Assembly: GCA_002127415.1 (NCBI GenBank)
Contig: MWJR01000209.1
Span: 1-12,869 of the forward strand
Source: Calditrichaeota bacterium AABM5.125.24
Lineage (GTDB): Bacteria; Electryoneota; AABM5-125-24; Hatepunaeales; Hatepunaeaceae
DNA length: 12,869 nucleotides
Direction: 5' to 3'
The translations under genes and the position numbers were made by a program. The first letter of the stretch is position 1; every line of letters begins with the position of its first letter. Shown here in pieces: positions 7,776-12,869 of the stretch. The notes under the pieces are model-generated. The model saw only the letters and a program-made list of their open reading frames with translations. It was not told the DNA's origin and did no database searches.

Positions 7776-9230
7776 CTATGACACATACACATCCGGCCGA
7801 TAACATATGTCGAGCTGCCGTGCGGCTGTGGCCTCGTCCAGCCTGGATACCGGTGTATTGTGCGGTGCTTCGTGCAGAACCTCCGGGGTTTCACGCGCCT
7901 CGCGGTCGATCTGCAGCATCGTTCGGACGAACCCCTCCAGGGTTTCAAGCGTCTCAGTCTCGGTCGGCTCGATCATTAAAGCCTGATGGACGATAAGCGG
8001 GAAGTTTATGGTCGGTGCGTGATAGCCGAAGTCGAGCAGCCGCTTGGCGATGTCAACCGCCTTTATCCCCTTTTCGCCCTGGTTGTCGGCCGAGAAGACA
8101 ACCTCGTGCATACAGAGGTCGTCGTAGGGGAGCTTATACGCATCCTTCAACATCGCCCTGAGGTAGTTGGCGTTCAGGATGGCGGTCTCGGCGACGCGCT
8201 TGAGCCCCGCGCTTCCCAATGCCCTGATATAAGCCGCAGCCCGGACCAGCATAGCGAAGTTGCCGTAGAAGGTGTGCATCTGTCCGATCGAATCGGGTCT
8301 ATCCCAGTCCCATCCCAAGCTCTTATCCTCAAGATGCCTTATCCGCGGCAGGGGAAGAAACGGCTCCAGCTCAGCATTGACCGCCACCGGCCCCGAGCCC
8401 GGTCCTCCGCCGCCGTGTGGGGTTGAGAATGTCTTGTGCAGGTTCAGGTGCACTATGTCAAAGCCCATATCACCGGGGCGAGCCAGACCGACCAGGGCAT
8501 TCATATTGGCGCCGTCCATATAGAGCAGCGCACCGGCTCGGTGAACCGCATCGGCTATCTCCCCGATCCGGTCTTCGAACAGCCCCAGGGTGTTCGGATT
8601 GGTGACCATCAGTGCAGCCACGTCGGGGGTCAGCTCGCGTTTCAGAGCTTCGAGGTCGATCCGTCCACGCGCGTCAGACAGCACCGGCACCGACTCGTAG
8701 CCGGCCATCACGATCGAGGCGGGGTTGGTTCCGTGGGCGGAATCGGGTATCAGCACCCTTCTGCGCCGGTCACCGCGGGCCTTGTGGTAGGCGTGGGTGA
8801 TGAACATCCCGGTCAGCTCGCCGTGCGAACCCGCCGCCGGCTGAAGCGTGACCGCCGCCATACCGGTGATTTCACAGAACCACCGCTCCAGCGTCTCCAT
8901 CAGATTCAATGCCCCCTGGTAAGTTGATACCGGCTGATGTGGGTGGAGACCCGAAAACCCGGGCAGGGCGGCCAGGCTCTCGTTGACCTTCGGATTATAC
9001 TTCATCGTGCAGGAGCCGAGGGGATAGAAACCCCTGTCAACGTGGTGGTTCAACACCGATAGGTTCACGAAGTGACGCACAACCTCCGGTTCAGCCACCC
9101 GGGGCAGGTCGAGCTCCCTGCGAAGAAGTTCGTCCGGCGGCCCGGGGATCTCATCCGGGGCATCCGATTCCGGAATATGACCGCAGCGCAGCGACGGCTT
9201 GTCCAATGTGAAGATCAACGGGATTGACAT
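7776..9230 (-). CDS. gcvPB: Glycine dehydrogenase (decarboxylating) subunit 2, P-protein beta chain of the glycine cleavage system
   Basis: PLP-dependent subunit of the two-chain P-protein, which decarboxylates glycine and passes the aminomethyl group to lipoylated GcvH. The 484-residue product has the family signature FYPLGSCTMKYNPKVNE (68-84), LQPAAGSHGELTG (129-141), DSAHGTNPAS (163-172), YMDGANMNAL (237-246) and the PLP-lysine motif LHKTFSTPHGGGGPG with K266. Length is normal for GcvPB and all key residues are present. The ATG at 9230 is preceded by no clear ribosome site; a 7-base-period array lies just upstream (9241-9276), but the N-terminus aligns well with other GcvPB proteins. gcvPA, gcvT and gcvH, common neighbours, are not in the window: upstream is an unrelated secreted protein and downstream is dinG. 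Confidence 0.96.
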   Translation of the reverse strand: MSIPLIFTLDKPSLRCGHIPESDAPDEIPGPPDELLRRELDLPRVAEPEVVRHFVNLSVLNHHVDRGFYPLGSCTMKYNPKVNESLAALPGFSGLHPHQPVSTYQGALNLMETLERWFCEITGMAAVTLQPAAGSHGELTGMFITHAYHKARGDRRRRVLIPDSAHGTNPASIVMAGYESVPVLSDARGRIDLEALKRELTPDVAALMVTNPNTLGLFEDRIGEIADAVHRAGALLYMDGANMNALVGLARPGDMGFDIVHLNLHKTFSTPHGGGGPGSGPVAVNAELEPFLPLPRIRHLEDKSLGWDWDRPDSIGQMHTFYGNFAMLVRAAAYIRALGSAGLKRVAETAILNANYLRAMLKDAYKLPYDDLCMHEVVFSADNQGEKGIKAVDIAKRLLDFGYHAPTINFPLIVHQALMIEPTETETLETLEGFVRTMLQIDREARETPEVLHEAPHNTPVSRLDEATAARQLDICYRPDVYVS

Positions 9231-9240
9231 TGGGATGGCT

Positions 9241-9276
9241 TTCAGTTTTAGTTTTCAGTTGTCAGTTGTCAGTTTC
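9241..9276. repeat. Heptanucleotide array upstream of gcvPB
   Basis: Plus-strand units CAGTTTT, AGTTTT (six bases), CAGTTGT, CAGTTGT, CAGTTTC. The array is 11-46 bases before the gcvPB ATG, where a ribosome site or promoter would be expected, and borders the G-tract hairpin at 9276-9311. Confidence 0.65.
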
Positions 9277-9311
9277 CCCTCCTGCTATTGCAGGGGGGGA
9301 TTAAAGGGGGG
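9276..9311 (+). repeat. C-tract/G-tract hairpin repeat, copy A
   Basis: A 10-bp stem CCCCTCCTGC (9276-9285) and GCAGGGGGGG (9290-9299) with a TATT loop and one T-G wobble, followed by ATTAAAGGGGGG. It begins three bases after the stop codon of the secreted repeat protein (minus strand). Same family and orientation as copy B at 10683-10721. It could act as an RNA end or stabiliser, but no T-tract follows on either strand. Confidence 0.7.
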
Positions 9312-9314
9312 CAT

Positions 9315-10616
9315 CTACCTGATCAACGCCATTTTAACGGTGCGGCTGACATCCCCGGCCTCCAACCGCACCAGGTATATCCCCGCCGGAAAACCGGCCG
9401 CGTCCCAGATAAAGACACCCTTCCCCGTCTGCACTCGCCCCTCAAAGAGCGACGCCACCGATCGCCCGGCCTGGTCGTAAACCTTCAGGCTGATGAACCC
9501 GTTGCGTGGGGCCTGATAGCCGACCTGAACCCGGCTGTTGAACGGATTGGGGTAGGCAGGCAGAAGGATGAAGGATGAAGGATGAGGGATGAAGGACTCG
9601 GACGGAGCGGAAACCGGGTCGGGACCGGTCCTGACCAGCCAGAAGTCCATACCTCCCTCGCCGAATGACTCGGTAAATCCTGCCAGGGCGAAGCTGCCGT
9701 CAGCAGTCTGGATGATGGAATAACACCAGTCCCATTCTTCGCCGCCGCAGGTCTGCGACCAGAGCTCCTCGCCCTCCTCGTCCGTTCTGACCAGCCAGAA
9801 GTTCGTCGGCCACCCTTCCTCGTCATATGAAACGGTCTTTCCCGCCAGTGTGAAGCCGCCGTCGGCGGTCTGGATGACAGATTCACAAAAGTCGCTATCC
9901 TCACCGCCGCAGGTCTGCGACCAGATCTCCTCGCCCTCCTCGTCGGTTCTGACCAGCCAGAAGTCGCCGCCCTCGCCGAACGACCCGGTAAATCCTGCCA
10001 GTGCGAAGCCGCCGTCAGCGGTCTGGATGATGGAAGAACACACGTCCCAATCTTCGCCACCGTATGTCTGCGACCAGAGCTCCCCGCCCTCCTCGTCCGT
10101 TACAACCAGCAAGAAGTCGAGGTCGCTCTCGTCGATTGAAACGGTATATCCCGCCAGTGCGAAGCCGCCATCGACGGTCTGGATGACTGATTGACATATC
10201 TCATCTTGTTCACCGCCGTAGGTCTGCGACCAGAGCTCGCCGCCCTCCTCGTCGGTTCTGACCAGCCAGAAGTCCATCTCACCCGCGCCGAATGAATTGG
10301 TAAATCCCGCCAGCGCATAGCCAACATCATCGGTCAGGATGTGGGAATAACAATACTCTATACTGTCACCGCCGTAGGTCTGCGACCAGAGCTCCTCGCC
10401 CTCCTTGTCCGTTACAACCAGCCAGAAGTCAACGCCGCCCGCGCCAAATGAATCGGTTAATCCTGCCAGTGCGAAGCCGTCGTCGGGGGTCTGGATAACA
10501 GAATAGCACCAGTCCGATCCTCTGCCGCCGTAGGTCTGCGACCAGAGCAGATCCGGCTGGGCATAAGCTGTGATGGCAATTAAAGTGCCAACCAGCATTG
10601 CAGACAACCTGATCAT
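9315..10616 (-). CDS. Secreted six-repeat (beta-propeller-like) protein with type IX sorting domain
   Basis: A 433-residue exported protein of unknown function. Residues 1-20 form a signal peptide (Met-Ile-Arg, hydrophobic core, AYA before Gln-Pro-Asp). Six tandem repeats of 51-54 residues follow (about 24-335), each with WSQT.GG, a cysteine in xxCxSxIQT, DGGFALAG and DFWLVRTDEEG. The number and strand pattern suggest a six-bladed beta-propeller; this is inference. A short linker SFIPHPSSFILLP is encoded by a heptanucleotide array, then about 80 residues from AYPNPFN to the end match the T9SS type A sorting domain (ISLKVYDQAGRSV, GIYLVRLEAG). Start: AGGAGG lies eight bases before ATG 10616-10614; a GTG just upstream (10619) is an alternative adding one residue. 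Flanked by G-tract repeats on both sides. Probably surface-attached or released; ligand unknown. Confidence 0.88.
   Translation of the reverse strand: MIRLSAMLVGTLIAITAYAQPDLLWSQTYGGRGSDWCYSVIQTPDDGFALAGLTDSFGAGGVDFWLVVTDKEGEELWSQTYGGDSIEYCYSHILTDDVGYALAGFTNSFGAGEMDFWLVRTDEEGGELWSQTYGGEQDEICQSVIQTVDGGFALAGYTVSIDESDLDFLLVVTDEEGGELWSQTYGGEDWDVCSSIIQTADGGFALAGFTGSFGEGGDFWLVRTDEEGEEIWSQTCGGEDSDFCESVIQTADGGFTLAGKTVSYDEEGWPTNFWLVRTDEEGEELWSQTCGGEEWDWCYSIIQTADGSFALAGFTESFGEGGMDFWLVRTGPDPVSAPSESFIPHPSSFILLPAYPNPFNSRVQVGYQAPRNGFISLKVYDQAGRSVASLFEGRVQTGKGVFIWDAAGFPAGIYLVRLEAGDVSRTVKMALIR
9563..9597. repeat. Heptanucleotide array inside the linker of the secreted repeat protein
   Basis: Five 7-base units on the plus strand: GAAGGAT three times, GAGGGAT and GAAGGAC. 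On the minus strand they encode the proline/serine linker between the sixth repeat and the sorting domain. It is the most regular of the 7-base arrays in the window. Confidence 0.85.
9615..10547. repeat. Tandem coding repeats, unit about 156 bp, six copies
   Basis: The phrase GTCTGCGACCAGA recurs (one copy with a changed first base context) at about 9751, 9913, 10066, 10222, 10378 and 10534, giving spacings of 162, 153, 156, 156 and 156 bases, all multiples of three. These are the DNA-level repeats behind the six protein repeats. DNA similarity is high in the units at 9700-10100, which suggests recent duplication or gene conversion. Confidence 0.85.
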
Positions 10617-10682
10617 CACGGCCTCCTCCTTTTACTACTCAGAACATTTCATAGTTGACAGTCACTAAAGACAGCTCCTGCT

Positions 10683-10721
10683 TATTCCCCCCTTCTATTG
10701 AAGGGGGGAATAAAAGGGGGG
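10683..10721 (+). repeat. C-tract/G-tract hairpin repeat, copy B
   Basis: A perfect 13-bp stem, TATTCCCCCCTTC (10683-10695) with GAAGGGGGGAATA (10700-10712), around a TATT loop and continuing into AAAGGGGGG. Same orientation as copy A, so the two copies stand as direct repeats on either side of the secreted repeat-protein gene. Confidence 0.75.
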
Positions 10722-10776
10722 TTGTGTTCTTATCTCATAATGTAGACGATAGGGACAATATTCCGGACAAACAATC

Positions 10777-10813
10777 ACCCCCCCTTACTCCCCCCCTGCA
10801 ATAGCAGGGGGGG
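10777..10813 (-). repeat. C-tract/G-tract hairpin repeat, copy C (inverted)
   Basis: A perfect 10-bp stem, CCCCCCCTGC (10790-10799) with GCAGGGGGGG (10804-10813), around AATA, preceded by the CCCCCCC-TTACT arm. It is the same element as copies A and B in opposite orientation; B and C face each other across about 55 bases. Confidence 0.75.
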
Positions 10814-10893
10814 TAATTAAGGGAATGTCTATTATAAAATGGTCGGAGTAATAACTGTTTGGACTGTTTCTTCACCCCCGACAGAGAGTCCCG

Positions 10894-10911
10894 ATCCCGA
10901 AGCTTCGGGAT
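10894..10911. repeat. 18-base perfect palindrome
   Basis: ATCCCGAAG (10894-10902) is followed directly by its reverse complement CTTCGGGAT (10903-10911). No spacer, no T-tract. It could be a dyad binding site or part of a dispersed repeat; position between two genes read in the same direction does not decide this. Confidence 0.6.
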
Positions 10912-11083
10912 TGCTTTGTCTCGCTCGCAAGTCTGACTCGACTCTACCTTAAAATACCTCGCTTCCATCCCGGTTCGCCACAGTTGTATTCCAATCTGCC
11001 CCGGTCGAGCTCAACTTCTAAGGGGTCAGGCGACTTCAGTCGTCGAATGGTCCTGTCAAGTTTATCCGCAGACCAGACGCCGG

Positions 11084-12352
11084 TTACGACGGCCCCTTTT
11101 CCAGCGACGCCACCTTGAAGGGCAGGAAACCGCGCAGCTCGTCCGCTTCGATTTCGGTCGGAGCAATCAACAAGACCTCATCCTTCAGGCTCAGCAGGTC
11201 AATATCCCCGACCAGCCGCCATTCCATCTCCTTTTCCCATCCTGGATCAGTTTTATTTACTGGTTCTGTCAGACTTAAGTCTGATAGCACGGGTCCTCGA
11301 TATTGATAGAATGGCTGTTCCTGCGGCGATAGTTTGGTGTAAAGTTCACGGGTTCCGTAGATGACCGGTCTGGCTCCCAGTCTGGTCAGGGTTGACCGCG
11401 TTAATGCTATGCCGTAGGGTTCAAACGTCCATCGTCCCAGAGCCGGTCGGTAATCAGCGAGCCGGACAGCCGTGTCGGGGGCGAGTGCGGTGAAGGATAT
11501 GACCGGGGTGCCGCCCCTGACTATACGCCCCCGGCCCCGCAACAAACCTGACGCGGCTATGTGATTCAGCGTGGCCAGACCGTCACGGGGGTTGCCGGTT
11601 AGGGTCGCGGTCAGCGCCTCGAAGTAATCCGCCTCCACCTCGCCGGGCCAGGGGCCATAGACCCCGCGTGTCCAGTGAACCAGAATCTCGCCCCAATTGC
11701 GGCCTGAGGCTGCATCTATCCGGGATTGATCCCTTCTCCAGGCTTCTACGTAGCGGGCGGGATAATCGGTGATATAGCTTCTGTCCACCCCCTTAGCCTC
11801 GTTGATGATCCCCTCCCAGAAGCCGCCGGAACGGATGACGACCGGCAGGCGGTGATGCGCCAGAGCCAAAGCCGTAAGGTCCCGCAGGTGAAGCCTGTCC
11901 GGTTTGGACAGATGTTCCTCCACGACGGGCATCAGGAATGTAGTCTTGATCGGATTTAGTTTGAGCCTGCCGACCAGCTTTTCGGTCTCCCGGTGCATCC
12001 TGTCGGTTCGACCCGGCGGCAGCACCATCCACAGCCTGACCCCGGTTCTGGCGGCATACCAGGCGGTGTATTCCCAGCCCAGTCCGTCTGAGCTGGCAAT
12101 AACCGTCCAGCCGTGTTCAACAGCATACTTGACCGCCCGCCGAACTGAGTGCAGCCAATCGTCGTCAGCCTGCACCTTCCGCGGCAGTCTGGAGAAGACC
12201 GGAAGCGCTCGTTCGTCAGTCTTATCCAGCCGACCGCCCGTGACGGCTAAAGCCCGCACTGCTCCGGGTGGGATGCGAGCCTTCAGCTCGTTTGGATGGG
12301 CCAGAAGTGCTTCCAGCTCCGACCCAGACTGGATTATTATCTCTGGTGACAC
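11084..12352 (-). CDS. Unknown protein: DprA/LOG (SLOG)-like N-terminal half plus conserved-looking C-terminal domain
   Basis: A 422-residue soluble protein that I cannot name. Residues 33-180 look like a Rossmann-type nucleotide-binding fold of the DprA/LOG kind: ALAVTGGRLD (35-44), an alternating strand-helix run to GWTVIASSDGLGWEYTAWYA (81-100), VRLWMVLPPG (105-114) and LPVVIRSGGFWEGIINEA (169-186). The C-terminal part, about 280-405, has SFTALAP, WTFEPYGIALTRSTLTRLGA (308-327), PVIYG and EWRLVGDIDLLSL (377-389). That pattern reminds me of AbiGi/DUF2971-like proteins linked to phage resistance; this is a recollection of motif shape, not a search result. No signal peptide or membrane segment. 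The GTG at 12352-12350 is the only plausible near start (in-frame TAA eight codons upstream) and its ribosome site is weak. The tRNA-Lys terminator lies 30 bases upstream. Coding is well supported, function is not. Confidence 0.82.
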   Translation of the reverse strand: MSPEIIIQSGSELEALLAHPNELKARIPPGAVRALAVTGGRLDKTDERALPVFSRLPRKVQADDDWLHSVRRAVKYAVEHGWTVIASSDGLGWEYTAWYAARTGVRLWMVLPPGRTDRMHRETEKLVGRLKLNPIKTTFLMPVVEEHLSKPDRLHLRDLTALALAHHRLPVVIRSGGFWEGIINEAKGVDRSYITDYPARYVEAWRRDQSRIDAASGRNWGEILVHWTRGVYGPWPGEVEADYFEALTATLTGNPRDGLATLNHIAASGLLRGRGRIVRGGTPVISFTALAPDTAVRLADYRPALGRWTFEPYGIALTRSTLTRLGARPVIYGTRELYTKLSPQEQPFYQYRGPVLSDLSLTEPVNKTDPGWEKEMEWRLVGDIDLLSLKDEVLLIAPTEIEADELRGFLPFKVASLEKGPS

Positions 12353-12381
12353 CCCTATCTGTGTGTATGTTGGTTAAAGAA

Positions 12382-12413
12382 ACGGGAAAAGGCGGACGGG
12401 AGCCTCTTCCCGT
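12382..12413 (-). terminator. Rho-independent terminator of the tRNA-Lys transcript
   Basis: On the minus strand a 12-bp stem ACGGGAAGAGGC (12413-12402) and GCCTTTTCCCGT (12393-12382), with an 8-base loop and one G-U pair, is followed by TTCTTTAACC. It lies about 120 bases after the tRNA and 30 bases before the GTG of the next gene, so it may also act on that gene's leader. Confidence 0.7.
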
Positions 12414-12437
12414 TGGTCCGATAATGAAACAGATTTG

Positions 12438-12467
12438 ACTATAATCCGGGGTGTGAGGCTGCGTCAG
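12438..12467 (-). promoter_or_regulatory. Possible promoter for the DprA/LOG-like gene
   Basis: On the minus strand CTGACG (12467-12462) and TATAGT (12443-12438) are separated by 18 bases. Each matches four or five of six consensus positions. A transcript from here would contain the terminator hairpin at 12382-12413 before the start codon, so either the hairpin acts as an attenuator or this promoter is not real. Confidence 0.3.
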
Positions 12468-12534
12468 GAAGTCCCACTGGGCTTTGTAACTGGGGGAAAA
12501 TCTGCTTACATTAGGCCACAGCCTAAGGACTTAG

Positions 12535-12608
12535 TACGCCCACCAGGAATCGAACCTGGAACCTAGTGATTAAGAGTCACTTGCTCTGCCTGATTGAGCT
12601 ATGGGCGC
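12535..12608 (-). tRNA. tRNA-Lys (anticodon CTT)
   Basis: The minus strand folds as a standard cloverleaf of 74 bases. Acceptor GCGCCCA pairs with TGGGCGT (first pair G-U). The D stem is GCTC/GAGC. The anticodon stem AGTGA/TCACT holds loop CTCTTAA with anticodon CTT at positions 34-36. The T arm is CCAGG-TTCGATT-CCTGG and the discriminator base is A. CCA is not encoded. A 6-bp tetraloop hairpin (TTAGGC-TGTG-GCCTAA, 12526-12511) follows nine bases after the 3' end and might mark the processing region. Confidence 0.97.
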
Positions 12609-12612
12609 ATTG

Positions 12613-12647
12613 CGGCTATCGGACTTTGGCTCTCGGTGCTCAATGTT
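12613..12647. repeat. Degenerate heptanucleotide array in the tRNA-Lys leader
   Basis: Plus-strand units CGGCTAT, CGGACTT, TGGCTCT, CGGTGCT, CAATGTT. They lie between the -10 box of the tRNA promoter and the tRNA 5' end, and so would be transcribed and removed during 5' processing. Confidence 0.5.
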
Positions 12648-12649
12648 GT

Positions 12650-12678
12650 AATATATCTCTTCTCATTATTGAAATCAA
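12650..12678 (-). promoter_or_regulatory. Sigma-70-type promoter of tRNA-Lys
   Basis: On the minus strand TTGATT (12678-12673) and TATATT (12655-12650) are spaced by exactly 17 bases. Each matches four or five of six consensus positions. Transcription would start at about 12643, giving a 35-base leader before the tRNA. Confidence 0.6.
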
Positions 12679-12687
12679 CGGAATAAT

Positions 12688-12715
12688 GGGCTCTGGGCTT
12701 TGGGCTTTGCAGTCT
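12688..12715. repeat. Heptanucleotide array upstream of the tRNA-Lys promoter
   Basis: Plus-strand units GGGCTCT, GGGCTTT, GGGCTTT, GCAGTCT directly upstream of the -35 box. Two units are identical and one differs by one base. Confidence 0.65.
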
Positions 12716-12735
12716 GTCCGAGAATAATGTTTGGG

Positions 12736-12869
12736 TGAATTCAAGGCAAAGCGCACGCCACCAGCTTTTCCTGACTTTCGTCAGGACAGGCGCTGGGGCA
12801 GGCTCTCGTGCGCTTGTCCAAACAATCACTTACTTGGCGGACGAGGGCGTGCGCTTTGCCTTGAATTCA
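12736..12869. mobile_element. MITE-like element with perfect 24-base inverted ends (right end at window edge)
   Basis: The 24 bases at 12736-12759 (TGAATTCAAGG..., ending GCGCACGCC) recur as an exact reverse complement at 12846-12869. Inside are nested stems: GCGCACG (12751-12757) with CGTGCGC (about 12808-12814), CCAGC with GCTGG, and a 7-bp hairpin TCCTGAC-TTTC-GTCAGGA. There is no coding capacity for a transposase; the overlapping minus-strand frame at 12599-12829 also runs into the tRNA. Element length is at least 134 bases; the inverted ends may continue past the window, so target duplications cannot be judged. Confidence 0.6.

Larger units (their letters stand above)
10620..11083. other. 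464-base intergenic region with several repeats, no gene
   Basis: This gap separates the DprA/LOG-like gene from the secreted repeat protein. It contains the latter's strong ribosome site (AGGAGGAGG at about 10622-10630), G-tract hairpin copies B and C, an 18-base palindrome (10894-10911) and a CGAC-TTCA-GTCG hairpin (11031-11042). A 77-codon minus-strand frame at 10735-10968 runs through copy C and is not supported. No clear T-tract terminator after the upstream gene was seen. Confidence 0.7.

Noticed and set aside
9276..9311. G-tract hairpin as a Rho-independent terminator of the secreted-protein gene
   Set aside because: The stem is strong, but no T-tract follows on the minus strand and the same element also lies upstream of the gene.
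9615..10547. Regular repeats that could suggest a CRISPR array
   Set aside because: Units are about 156 bp, multiples of three, and encode conserved protein repeats; there are no short identical repeats with unique spacers.
10735..10968. Minus-strand frame of 77 codons in the gap
   Set aside because: It runs through G-tract hairpin copy C and the 18-base palindrome, has no recognisable domain and no ribosome site.
12599..12829. Minus-strand frame of 76 codons
   Set aside because: It overlaps the tRNA-Lys 5' end, its promoter, a heptad array and the inverted-repeat element; no protein family fits.

Overview
The window looks like a piece of chromosome from an uncultivated, GC-rich bacterium. 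I place it only loosely near the FCB group or the candidate phyla that share its type IX sorting domains (for example Cloacimonadota, Zixibacteria, WOR-3). The reasons are a YPNPFN-type C-terminal sorting domain, several likely TTG/GTG starts, and gaps packed with small dispersed repeats. No phylogenetic marker is present, so the assignment is inference.

Every supported gene lies on the minus strand, so the window is read right to left. At 12.5-12.7 kb there is a tRNA-Lys(CTT) with its own promoter and terminator. Next comes a 422-aa protein of unknown function with a DprA/LOG-like N-terminal half (11084-12352). A secreted protein with six 52-aa repeats and a sorting domain follows (9315-10616), then glycine dehydrogenase subunit 2, gcvPB (7776-9230), and a DinG-type helicase with an N-terminal DnaQ-like exonuclease (4798-7641). 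The next two genes form a tight pair: a glycogen-debranching-like lipoprotein (2265-4772), which overlaps by 4 bases a ROK-family glucokinase-like gene (1342-2268). The left edge holds the N-terminal third of a ComM/YifB Mg-chelatase-like gene (1-555).

Functionally the clearest unit is debranching-like glucosidase plus sugar kinase, which suggests alpha-glucan breakdown to glucose and then phosphorylation. dinG lies just 25 bases upstream of that pair. gcvPB stands without the other glycine cleavage genes. comM and the DprA/LOG-like protein are at opposite ends and need not be related.

The most unusual content is the repeat landscape. At least seven degenerate arrays with a strict 7-base period occur, in nearly every gap, in the tRNA leader and inside coding sequence. 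Two of them sit where a length change would switch the export signal or the sorting domain of a secreted protein in or out of frame. There are also three copies of a C-tract/G-tract hairpin, several tetraloop hairpin elements, one roughly 89-base element with inverted ends beside dinG, and a 134-base element with perfect 24-base inverted ends at the right edge. Some predicted N-termini and start codons fall inside these repeats, so starts were chosen with that in mind. I see no transposase, phage or CRISPR.
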